DNA of 64,000 nucleotides from assembly GCF_037975245.1 (NCBI RefSeq), contig NC_092576.1, positions 2,971,501 through 3,035,500 of the forward strand. Direction: 5' to 3'. A program made the position numbers and the translations under genes. Numbering within the stretch: the first letter of the stretch is position 1; each line of letters starts with the position of its first letter. Shown piece after piece: positions 20,353 to 64,000 of this stretch. The DNA is from Apostichopus japonicus (Eukaryota > Echinodermata > Holothuroidea > Aspidochirotida > Stichopodidae). The notes under the pieces are model-generated. The model made no database searches and was not told where the DNA came from. It saw only the letters and a list, made by a program, of their open reading frames with translations.

Positions 20353-21870
20353 GTTTGGATATGAGAGTAAAATCCAACAAAATATGAGAAATATATATGT
20401 ATTTTGCAGATACAAATTCTGTATTATATTTAGCTTGGAACTGAATTCACCCATACAGTTTGTTTTTAAAGGCACTTAGTGGCATGAACGATGCGTTTAT
20501 CTCTGTTGTTAGCTGCTTAACGTACGGTCAGTGGAGACAATATGAAATGTTTCCATCACAATTCAACACAGGGTAATACAACTGAAAGGGGAGTCTTTGA
20601 TGAGATCTATTTGTTTCAAATGGAATTGGAATGTGCATTTTAAGGTATTAAATTCTACGTGATTCGTTTTATTATTTTTATTAATCTAAATGGAATCTAT
20701 CCTGGCCATTCAAATTAAGTACCGTGAGTTCTGTTAGCTCTACAAGAAAAGCAATATTATCGCTAATTTGTTCATATAAAATGGGAAATTAAACCTCTTA
20801 CAATTCTTGTAGTGTGTATAATAGCCGTGTTTGGGTTATGACCATAGTTCTTCATGACTACATGTGAAAGTTGAAGACTGATTTGATGAGATGAGGTTTC
20901 TAAAATATGTAATACCTTGTGGTTACACGTTAATGAACGTTTAGATCAAAGGTCTAAGAAAGCAGAAACAAATATTGGAAAATTCATCCTTGCCATACTG
21001 TTACTGTCATAAATGTGTTTAAATGTATATTAATGTGAAGATTGAAAACCAATTGCAGCAAGTAAAGATAATGCTCTTCCAATCTCCCTCCCCATCCCCC
21101 CTTCACTCCCCAACTCATGTAGGTACCTTTAGCAACATGTTTATGTAATTATACGAGACCACTGGTAAAAATTTAAAAAAAACTCTACCAACTCTCCCTC
21201 CTTTTCCCCTCCTTTTCCCCTCCTTTTCCCCCTAAATTAACTAACCCGATACAAGTACTTCTGTTGACAAGTCTTTAATGCTGTTTGGCGTTTGACAACA
21301 CAGTGGCTTTGATAAATTTATTCACAGTGTAATTAAATTCAGATCAAGGTCTATGAATAATACTTTCAATATTTAACTTTTCCGCAAAACACCGAAACAA
21401 TTGCATATCGAAAATGAAAATATATGGAAGGCCTTAATGACTTGTAGGTCAGTAAATGAGCAGTCAGTAAATGCAATTATATAATTTTCGAAGTTTATCT
21501 TTTGCTTTTTGTGTATGTGTTAATTTATCTATCGAAATGAAATCAAGCTTCAACAACTTCCTCTTTCATTATAGCGTTTCCATGTAAAACAGTATTGGCC
21601 AGAAAATGTGTAAACTTAGCTACCAATATCATATAACACAAAGACAGAATGTTATAAGGGCTTCAATTCAAAATAGAACACTGTTGAATACCTAAATCAG
21701 TTAATTAATTTTATTTGTTTTCATCGTGCGTGATATTGACTCAGTAAATTATAACAAGGTGTGCGAACAACTGTTAGCAAACTGATATCTATGCGGCAAA
21801 AGGCCTATGTCGGTAAATACGTAAAGTAACGTTAACATTTAACTTGTAAAATGTATCTTGTCATTATGCG
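20353..21870. other. Upstream region of the channel gene, no gene seen
   Basis: AT-rich. The only small repeat is three copies of CTCCTTTTCCC at about 21196-21232. Confidence 0.4.
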
Positions 21871-21878
21871 GTTCCTAT

Positions 21879-21909
21879 TGGTCACCATCCAGTATGACGT
21901 GTATATATG
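21879..21909 (+). promoter_or_regulatory. Possible core promoter of the channel gene
   Basis: An inverted CCAAT box (ATTGG at 21879) is followed by GTATATATGC at about 21899-21908, a fair TATA candidate about 210 bp before the start codon. This is pattern only; the transcription start is not visible. Confidence 0.25.
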
Positions 21910-22114
21910 CTTGTGCGTTGTTTGAAAAGTTGTCTAGGGGCGTTTTCAGTTTTGAAGAACTTTATGATGTTCAATCAAAACTTTTTATTTGGGCTCACAT
22001 ATACATTATAGAGTCTATTTACATCCGTGATCTCTCACTTTTACTTTTCTTTGCTGAGTTGAATGCTTTACCCAGTGCTCGAATGAACCCAGAATAGAAG
22101 TAGAGCTATACAAA

Positions 22115-55429
<33,315 letters not shown>

Positions 55430-56236
55430 CGTGTTAATTCTCACTTGACGACATAGATAAAGTATTCCAGAGTTAAAGATAAAACCGATCATCAACGATT
55501 CTTTCACCCTGTAAGATCAGAAATATTGAACATGTTGAAAACGTTCTGGAAAACAATACAGGTATCACGGCAGTCGTCCTCGGCGTCGCCTTAAGTCGTT
55601 TTGGATTTTTCCAGTCTTTTACGGATGTAAAACTATGACTTTATCACTCTGAGAGCAATTCGCTGTTCTTAGGTGTAAATCCCTTCTTAGATGTTGATAT
55701 TCATTCTTATAAGAATCAAATTTAACTTTCTTAAGAGATACATAATACATAAATTAACCCTACTTCATCTTTGAATTATAGACAGCAATTAGTAGTCATG
55801 TTCCAGCTAAATGGGATATGTATAAGAAATATTCGCGTTCTTTGGGGATAATTACACTGCGTCCTTGCATAATAGTAAATGCCCATTATAAGGATGGATA
55901 TATTTCTTTGCACATTGTAATCTGAAAAAGAAAACAAAATCAATAACATTACATTTTTGGTTTTTATACATTTATGTATACTTTTGACATTTTTGTAAAC
56001 TATGTTTGTAATAATGCACTTATGACTAGAAGCAAATTGTTTATTTACTATGCATTACACCAACATATATCAGGATATTTGAATCATCGCCGCATTTGAC
56101 GTGAGGTAATTAAATAACACAAGTAAATTATCTGATTATCCGGCGACGATGTAACTATAAGACCGAATCACTTCCGCGAGAAGCATGGAGACGGAGTTAC
56201 TGTGTTGGTTTCTTATAACAATATGTCTGTAATAAA
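55430..56236 (+). other. Likely 3' untranslated region with AATAAA at 56231
   Basis: No gene is seen after the stop. The first clear AATAAA polyadenylation hexamer that I find is at 56231-56236, about 800 bp downstream. The true end is not shown by the sequence. Confidence 0.35.
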
Positions 56237-56480
56237 CTCATTAATACCTAATTAATGCCTATGACGTATCATTTATTCTGCTTACTGATAAACTATCAAT
56301 GTACTCTCTTCCGTGCAGGATGATACTTTATGTAGTGACTAGTCTTCTATATATATATACGCTTTACATATACATTACATAAAACTATTATGTACAACGA
56401 GAGGGGTGTGGGACTGTCTCCTACAATCTTGAAACATATAGCAAAGGATATTATAGCAGTATTGAGACTATTTCACCTAC

Positions 56481-57007
56481 CTCCCGATCAAGTTCTTCGT
56501 CTGTCATCTGGCTGCCACTCGTGTGCTATAAAACGACACAGAAATTAGTTCAGTTTTCAAAGTAACGATGATATTTAACAGATTTGGTTAACTGAAACCT
56601 TCGTCTCCCGATAACTCAAGTGCATTTCCTAAAGCCATGGTTTGTGAATTTTTCGAAGTCATTTGTTAAAGTATTCCGTTTTACCATATGATTACTTTGT
56701 AGATGTTTTTTCTAGAATGTTGATATTACAATGTAAATATACCGTCACATACTTGCGATCCTTGATAAAGATGAAGACGACGTTTGTTCGTTCTTTTATA
56801 TACTTGTATGATAACTTGTTATTATTGGCAGTTCTAAAACATATGAATGAAAACCTAACAAAAGAGGTACAATGAAATGACATACAATAAATCTTGTACT
56901 TAAATACGTAATTATAGTGAGAAAATTTGTTTCCGGAATACAACTTACCTCCCAAAAACCAGTTTGCAGATTTAGACCAAAAGAGACGAGTGAAGGATAC
57001 CACAGAA
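56481..57007 (-). pseudogene. Two exon-like minus-strand segments, unknown gene
   Basis: 57007-56949 and 56525-56481 are each bounded by AG and GTAAGT/GTAGGT. The second is open in only one frame (HTSGSQMTDEELDRE), and that frame continues the first in phase. I do not recognise the product. They lie downstream of the NACHT-like remnant and could belong to it. Confidence 0.22.
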
Positions 57008-57059
57008 CTACAAATTAATAGAAAAACTTTGACTTCATTATACGAGAGACACAAATATA

Positions 57060-58970
57060 ACGATTAAACGTATGACACCGTATGATAACATCATTTGCAA
57101 ATAACAAACATGTATTCATTAAAGATTCTAAGCCTTCGGTCATGCTTTACTGTCAAAAGTTATCGCAGTAGCTTGTGTAGAGCTATTTATGCTGAAGTCA
57201 TCACAAACTATGACGATGTTACCATCCATCGACTCCTTCCCTTCAGGTGGTCCAAATGTGGACCATTGTTTTTAGAAAGTCATTACTCGAGATAGGAATA
57301 CACTAGAGAGCTTCCCATAGTTTTATTTTGCACATAAGACAGCCTGCATCAATTAACAACATTTTTCCGAGGGGGTCACATGGTCTTTTTTTTTTTTTGT
57401 CTTCAATGATTTGTTTACATTCAAAAAACCGGTCGTGTTGACTTTTTTTTTTTCAAAAAAATATTGAGAACAGTGAAAAATGTCAAGTCAACTGACCCTA
57501 TCTCATACAACTAGCTAAGACATACAAGGAATCAAATCAGGAGCCTCACAGGCATATGTAGAGAGATGGCTATACATTTGGAGAAAATATGTCAGAAAAT
57601 ACGTTTTTTGGTCTAAAAAACACGAACCTTTTTCCGAAATTATTTCTCCAGAATGCCTCACCCTACAGAGTAGATTTTTAGCTCTCCAGAAACGCCACAC
57701 TGAAACGCTGGGATATGTAGAAACAATTTAGCAATAGCGCCTCCACTTTGTGAGTAATCCCTAGCATTTCAACTCGAGCATTTCTACGGTATAGAATTTC
57801 GGTCAACCACAGTTGATATGCTTCGCGTAGTCAGGGTCAATGCAATCACTCACGTAATTGAAACGGTAACTATTTAGCACATATTATCATGGCTAAATAC
57901 TTCTAAGAGGCGTTAGACCTTCTTTTTATGGGCAATTTGACCATCCAGCCGTTGGAGAAGAAGATTCTGACGATGAAATTCTGAAATTCTGATATGGTAA
58001 GCCGCACAGTTGCACACTGTATGTACTATGTATTGTGTATACATGTACTGTCGTAGCGCAATTGGTATAGCCTATATGACTTACCGTTACGCGTGGCTAC
58101 CATTGTATAACATAATACAGTACTTTGGAGAAAGGGGGGGGGGAAATCAGTCATATTCCTCACATTCAAACATAAAATTATATTTTACTTATGAAATAAC
58201 ATGTCTTGAACTCATCAAACTATCAAAAGTCCAGCAGATTTCATCAAAATAATTTCAAATGGGCAAAAAAAGTACATTGTTTGTATCATAACCTCATTTG
58301 CATATTTACATATCTAATTAGCTTAATTATAAAAAAAAAAATTAAAAATTAGAACCTCACTTCAATACCTATTTGTCAATACTTGGGTCCCTATTGACAA
58401 AATGAACAGATTTTAAGTAATTACAATGTGTAAATATTTCCCCCCCCAGGGGGACAATTATATGATCACCATTGGGGAGTGCAAGGGTTATATTTTTTTG
58501 TAAATCTATGAAATATGGGAAATGTATTAACTTTAACACGATCTCATACTATTAACGATATACATTTCCTTCTATGGTTTTTCTCAGTTAGAAAATGTCG
58601 GTCGATAGTGCGATAGGCTTGTAATATGAACACGCGCAAGTAAGCAACATAGATCGTTAATCTAACAGCTTCGTTAAGGAACGTGTTATATTATTGGTCA
58701 TCTCCGTGGGTGCTGAAAACCTTGCATTACTTGCAGTTAATAAAAGAGTATTATATTGTTCTACGAGAGCATAAGCAAGAATTAATAATTAATTGAATTT
58801 GTAATTATCGTTATATTACGGAATCGAACACACGATTATGGATTGCTGAGCTCTGTGTTGTCTTTATACTTTCTAAAACTTTCCAACATAAGCTGATACA
58901 AACAACATTTTATAATTCTCTATAGCAAGGTCTGTGAATAAGCTGAAATTCTTGTAGCACACACTGATGA
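57060..58970. other. Intergenic stretch, nothing recognised
   Basis: AT-rich with a poly-G run near 58137. TAGCGCAATTGG near 58054 resembles a polymerase III A box but no tRNA fold follows. Confidence 0.4.
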
Positions 58971-58975
58971 ATTCA

Positions 58976-59330
58976 GTACTTGCGCGACTGGGCTTCAGAT
59001 TTCACAACTGTCTGCTTAAATTAATAGATCCTGTAAGTGTTGCACTGTCTAATTGTTTGCAGTCATCTCAATCCAGAGTTGACCGAGAGTAGTTTGAAGG
59101 TCGGAAGTAAATACAAATTCATTTTTAAAAATATCCATCGAGTCAATGACTTCATGCAGCATCAGACGTGATACTGTAACCTGAGATACAAAATACGAAT
59201 ATAGTACTTACGCGACTGAGCTTAAGTTTTCACAACTGGCTGCATAGATGAATAGATCCTGCAAGTTTTTTTCTGTCCAATTTGATGGCTTCATGCAGCA
59301 TTAAACGTGATTCTGTAACCTGAAATGCAG
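58976..59330 (-). repeat. Diverged tandem duplication, possibly exon-containing
   Basis: AGTACTT(G/A)CGCGACTG(G/A)GCTT, TTTCACAACTG and AATAGATCCTG(T/C)AAGT occur at about 58976-59045 and 59203-59265. TTCATGCAGCAT(C/T)A(G/A)ACGTGAT(A/T)CTGTAACCTGA occurs at 59151 and 59290. In reverse the first copy is open for 43 residues (SRLMLHEVIDSMD...), so an old exon duplication is possible. Confidence 0.6.
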
Positions 59331-59901
59331 AAAATGTGTTATTAAGTAATATTCGAGGCTAATATTTCAGGTGTGTCCTCTACTATTATAACGACACTGA
59401 TCAGTATAACAAGGTTCCTACTTTTCTTTTGGAAGCTACCTCTATTATTTATCAATAACATCGTTCTTATATTTGAAATTAAGATAGGAAAATAACATTT
59501 ATGTAGAAGTTTTCTTTAATTCGTATCTCACAATGAGAAGCTATAGGCAGTATCTTTAGCGTTGACTGTCTACATGTGATAAATGGATTGGCTAAGAACA
59601 GAACCCTTTCACAGTTTCTGTACAAACGTGACTGCTCCCAATCTGCTCAAGGATACCGATAATTGTAAACTTTCGCTGCCTTCATATCTCGGAGTTAATA
59701 AATAATATGTTTAGCTACGTCCGGATATATTCCACAGACAAATCGATAAAGGTGCTGATAATCAGATGGATATAATTCCTCTAACAACTCAATTAAGTAT
59801 TCGTCATTAGAGGTTTCAAATTAACTGCCAAGACTTTCAATAACACCCATAACGTAAAGTGCTGCATACCACTCACAGAACACACTATTATTATATCTGA
59901 C
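59331..59901. other. Noncoding stretch between exon-like segments
   Basis: No feature recognised. Confidence 0.35.
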
Positions 59902-60001
59902 CTTTCTTGAGTTAATTCTTGCCAATTTAGCGCTGCGTATTTCTTCTCAAGAACTTCAACAAAGATTCCAATACGTAAATATTGATGGAAAACTTCGTTC
60001 C
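59902..60001 (-). pseudogene. Exon-like segment, possible NLR-type gene
   Basis: Between ctag and GTCAGA on the minus strand; open as NEVFHQYLRIGIFVEVLEKK then YAALNWQELTQE. The style (helix, then ELTQE) recalls the helical region after a NACHT domain, but similarity is weak. Confidence 0.28.
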
Positions 60002-60255
60002 CTAGAATTTACAGAGGTAATATCTAGTCCATGACTCAGTAGAATATCTTACAAAGTGTTCATAAGATACCTCGTTAAGCATTGGATGTTTGACTCCCCA
60101 TCAACGTTTGTATGCTGAATATGCTTGTGAAAATTTCTGTGAAATGATCGTGAAAATATGAAATCATGTGACGAAAGTAACCTGTCATGGTCGTATATCC
60201 TGACAAAGATTTCCAAGAATGGGATTATCCTGGAGAGATTCTCTCTGTCGCATCA

Positions 60256-60528
60256 TCATCTTTCGCTACAACGAAGATACTTATCTCGATCTCCGGTACA
60301 TACGGTGAACGTGTTGTTAGCACAAAATTTCAAAGTTTGGAAACATTTCCTTTCAAAAATAGCCTTAAACGTCATTTTTACTCTACTTCCATCATCAATA
60401 TATTCATCGACATCATTCAAAACAAATAACACAGACGAAGTTTGGCAGAAAACCTCTTTAATGCTATTAACAGTTAGTTTTGAGTCAGTTTGTAACGACT
60501 GCTTAACATATACATAGATTGAAGTCAC
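60256..60528 (-). pseudogene. NACHT-like NTPase remnant (Walker B region)
   Basis: The minus-strand frame reads QTDSKLTVNSIKEVF, then SSVLFVLNDVDEYIDDGSR, FKAIFERKCF and FTVCTGDRDKYL, followed by two stop codons. Hydrophobic strand plus NDVDEY looks like the Walker B of a NACHT/STAND ATPase, as in NLR immune sensors, which are numerous in several marine deuterostomes. No Walker A is visible upstream in the window. This is a fragment of a probably dead gene. The + strand ORF of 119 residues over the same place is its shadow. Confidence 0.42.
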
Positions 60529-60540
60529 TCCTACCAGTTC

Positions 60541-61900
60541 ACTAATTTTTACTACAATCAGAACTTTTACGTCCTTTAAACGTGATCCTGGTCCACCAAT
60601 GGACCAATCACAGGGAGTTGAGCAGTCAAGTTTGTCATGTCACATCCAGGTCTTGCCTGTATGATTCAATTCCACCTTCTATGAGGACATTATTCCCCGA
60701 TTTAACAGTTTGTGATGTGATTAGATGAGGTTGTGCGTAGAGGCTGTGGGTGGAGAAATTGGCAATCATAGAGATATTACCTAAAGTGATTCCTCTCTTC
60801 TAAATGTAAACTTCTCTTGCACACATATAGAAATTAAATCTTATGAACATCTTACGAATATTGGGACATGTATGTGGAATGTATTTGGTATTTGCCATAA
60901 TGAAATCGTGTACTTTTCATTAATCCTTTGTTCCAGGTATATATATATTTATGAGCTTCCTTGACATTGGCATATGCAGCCTGTTATCCATTTTCCTCGA
61001 ATAGGGCATCATCACTGCATCTGAGGGTAAGAATTAAGAAAATCAAAGAGTTAATATCTATAAATATTGAAATGACCATCTTTACACTGCATTTATAGTT
61101 CATTGCTTAAATCTTTCATTTGGAAAGCGGGTTTATGTCCAATTGAGTTGATGGAGCATGTAGGATCACGGACCCTCTGATTGAAGAATATCAATTCAGT
61201 AGCTCAACTTGGTCTGCAAATTGATTGTTCTGGGTTATAACAATGTATTTTATCTTATGTAAGACAAACATAAGTTGGATCTATTTGCTTTCAAGGAAAA
61301 CATAAAATATCAGACGTTTGAATAGTTGCATTGTAAACAAAGAGCACATTTAATTGAATACAGAACTGTAGGCTTGAATCGCATTGGAATTGGCATGTTA
61401 AGTCAACAATGATGTGTTGAATTGTTTTAGAACGAGTTAGGGTCAATAATTTGACAAAACATGTATTTTAAATCAATCCTTCTTTAGTCACAACACTACA
61501 AAAATCCAACTAAATATTAATATGAGCAATCCCAATATAAAGCATCTTCAATACTGAAAATTTGACAATTATCAAGATCAGTTCTACTTTAACCAGCAAA
61601 CTAAAACAAAATAAAGGATCATAGAAGATGCAGGAACTTATTGCAATGGCGTAAATTTTGCCAAACAAGTGAACTAGATACAAAAGGGGTGATGTGATAT
61701 TATGTATGCCTGTATTTCGTAATATCATTTTAGATACGGTGACACAGTAGCGCGAACGACCAAGTTATTTCATCAGCCAATACAACATACAATAACATAC
61801 CCCATATTAGAGACAATTAAATTTGCTTTACTTAACGTGTCAATCAATAATTTCCTGCTTTTTGTTTGTTCTGTATGTTTCTTTTTTCGTCGAACGGGCA
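60541..61900. other. Intergenic stretch, nothing recognised
   Basis: No gene, RNA or repeat identified; only short (TA) runs. Confidence 0.4.
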
Positions 61901-61903
61901 GCC

Positions 61904-62272
61904 CAAAGGCGTAGGAACCGAGGGGGCTGGGGGGGGGGGGGGCGCCAGCCCCCCAGTAAAAATATGGGGGGGGGGCGGAAGTATCATTCCGCCCCCCCCC
62001 CCCCCCCGCTCCGCAAGTCAGAAAACCCCTTTTTCATTTCCAAATGAGAAAAAAAATCTCATTTGGAGCACCAAATTGCATTTAAGGCCAGGTGAAAATG
62101 CAAAATACTTTACAAAATGGAGTGGGAGTTGAAGTGTGCTATATTGCACCAAATTGCATCTGAGGCCACCTGGAAATGCAAAAAAAATTCCCCTCCCCTT
62201 AGACCCCTCCCCCAGGCCGGCCATCAGTCTTCAGCCCCCCCCCCCACTCAAAAGTACCTTCCTACGCCACTG
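61904..62272 (-). mobile_element. MITE (CAGTGGCGTAGG ends), complete copy
   Basis: 369 bp with ends GGCGTAGGAA (61908) and TTCCTACGCC (62259-62268) extended by CAAA/ACTG. It holds several poly-G/C runs and the same blocks as 37835-38143. No protein. Confidence 0.85.
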
Positions 62273-64000
62273 TGATGGGTCGTGATCCTGTTGGGCAGTC
62301 GTGAACTTTTGCTAGGCCTACATATATACTGTATAGACTCATGAAAGTGAAGTTTAACATTGTTCTTCCTACATTGGAGTCAGCTTCAACGACCTCAGGG
62401 CCGCACACCCTCCTTTATAAAATAATTGATTCCTCTCAGGCCCTTCTATAAAAGTTTATATCCTGCCGACATCAGACGGAAGAGAACCCACCCCCCCCCC
62501 CCCGACACCTCCCCTGTTCACAACACTGTTTCTAAGCAGACTATTGCCTACCGTAGCTGATTGTGGTTATTCTTTCATTGACCGCGCAATCTGATAGCTG
62601 TTTTATACCTGACTATAGGCTGACTGAATATATACCGACACACGTAAAGTGCAGACACTAGTTTGGAAAATATTTTACCGACGTAGCTGTTATCCGTTCA
62701 CCGCAAAGAACTTATCAAAGAGATTGAAATTATGCAAAACTCTCAACAAATTGTTACTGGCCGATAAGCAAAACATACATAAAAGCATAGAAATCTGCTC
62801 TTTGTTTATTGTTTTCTCAGTACTGACATGTGAATCCATGCAGTATCTACCATATATGCCTATGATTTGTAAGCAGCATACAGTACATTGTTGTAAATTT
62901 AAGTTCAATTGAATCCTGTACAAGAGGCATAGATACAACACTGACTGTTTTTAAACAAGACTGTTTGTTGTGTGGTAGGGTGGCAGGGTGGGGTGGGGGC
63001 GGATGGGGAAAAGGGTTGGAATCTTGCAAAATACAGAATATTTGCGCGACACCCCGATACTGTGCATTTGCGTGACGGCCGCACCTGGAAGAGAAGTTTT
63101 TTTACAGGTTTATGATATGAAAGTAACGACTTTACATGTTGCTATAGTAACGTCATAATTTTCATATATGTCATACACACAACCGCCATATAGGCAAGCA
63201 GCCCGTGAAATCTCTACTCCAGTTCATCTCGTTGATGATGTCAGGTTGACGTAGTCTAGTGACGTATATTGCCTTTTGTGAAGATTATTATCATAAGCTT
63301 GTCGTACATCCGAGTTAATCCAATTTCATCAAAATTTGAATTGTTTCCTTTTTCGTCAAATGTCTGTCTGTAAAATAATTATATTAACAAGGTCGGACAT
63401 ACGCGTACCATCGCTGTTGATGATATAACTGGATCCCTCCCCCCCCCCCCCCCAGCAATTCTAAACCACGAGGGAACAGAAAGAGATGCAGAGAAGCAAA
63501 CTGCCATGTAATCTATAATCTCTCTGAAAACCATTTTACGATTTTGGGTAAATTTGGCTGTAAATATATAGTTCGATATATGCGATTAATAAGGTCAATG
63601 CAAGTCGTTTATTTACGCTGTGGTTTCTCTATAGATACAGTACATCAATCTGCTTTGTCGTTGTGTGTCGGTTGTAATATGATTAAATACTGATACAGTT
63701 ACCGTTGTATTGGTTTAACATCATATATTTGGTATTTGTTGAAATGTTTGAGGCACAGGTGTAGTAACATAGTTTAGATAGAAGTGTTATCGAATGCATG
63801 CATTTATAACTAAGGGCGGATAGCGTGTGGAATCATCGTATTTGACATAAGCATGCATTTTGTACAGTAATAATAAGCTTTTATAGAATAAATGCACGGG
63901 GTGGAGGTTGTGGGTTCGAAATCCAATGAAGCTGACAGTTGGATATAGGTAAGGTATCGATATAAACTTGAAAAGGTGGCATGGCATATATGTAGACGCC
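62273..64000. other. Intergenic stretch to the window end
   Basis: No gene recognised. Poly-C runs lie near 62490 and 63439. GTGGGTTCGAAATCC near 63909 resembles a B box and may be a SINE trace. Confidence 0.4.

Noticed and set aside
21858..22097. Upstream ORF as the start of the channel
   Set aside because: It stops before the ATG at 22115 in another frame and lacks family similarity; probably 5' UTR.
58040..58110. Possible tRNA-like A box TAGCGCAATTGG
   Set aside because: No B box or cloverleaf follows at the right distance.
60158..60517. 119-aa + strand ORF
   Set aside because: The opposite strand reads a NACHT-like segment over the same place and the + frame has no recognisable content.

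Overview
This is a eukaryotic nuclear sequence from an invertebrate animal. It is AT-rich, has long introns with GT/AG boundaries, and is full of transposon debris, (TA)n tracts and poly-G/poly-C runs. The repeats carrying G/C homopolymers, the CAGTGGCGTA and CAGGGGCGTATCCAGG transposon ends and the tRNA-derived SINEs look to me like a marine deuterostome, possibly an echinoderm such as a sea cucumber. That is recognition by style and is not proven here.

The main host gene is a complete DEG/ENaC/ASIC-family sodium channel on the + strand. I could join it exon by exon: 11 exons from 22115 to 55429, all with GT/AG boundaries and matching phases, giving 521 residues. It has the HG gating motif, TM1, FPxVTICN, 14 extracellular-side cysteines, the TSIGLRQ block and a TM2 with a G-F-S filter. 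Its first intron (24.8 kb) separates the N-terminus/TM1 exon from the rest and is packed with mobile elements.

Region 1-5.9 kb holds a satellite of perfect CTTAAG palindromes, a small hypothetical ORF and a decayed SAM/zinc-finger protein-like gene. Region 5.9-12.2 kb is one nearly intact Ty3/gypsy LTR retrotransposon with two almost identical LTRs, a tRNA-Trp-type primer site, gag and pol. Ahead of gag it carries an extra ORF that looks like an SGNH/GDSL esterase. Its protease is broken by a frameshift at an (AC)7 run. Region 12.2-22 kb has a 515-bp perfect GATG array, a LINE 3' fragment, the first copy of a composite DNA transposon and several tandem duplications.

Inside the channel gene's introns are tRNA-derived SINEs joined to (TA)n, a 123-bp perfect inverted repeat with a duplicated 313-bp unit, a MITE nested in another transposon, a SINE nested in a SINE, a 275-bp satellite, a decayed transposon-type gene, a MITE with TTAA target duplications beside exon 9, and a partial duplication of exon 7. 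Region 55.4-64 kb contains the channel 3' end, minus-strand segments resembling a broken NACHT/NLR gene, and one more MITE.

The strongest unusual item is the esterase-like ORF inside the LTR retrotransposon.
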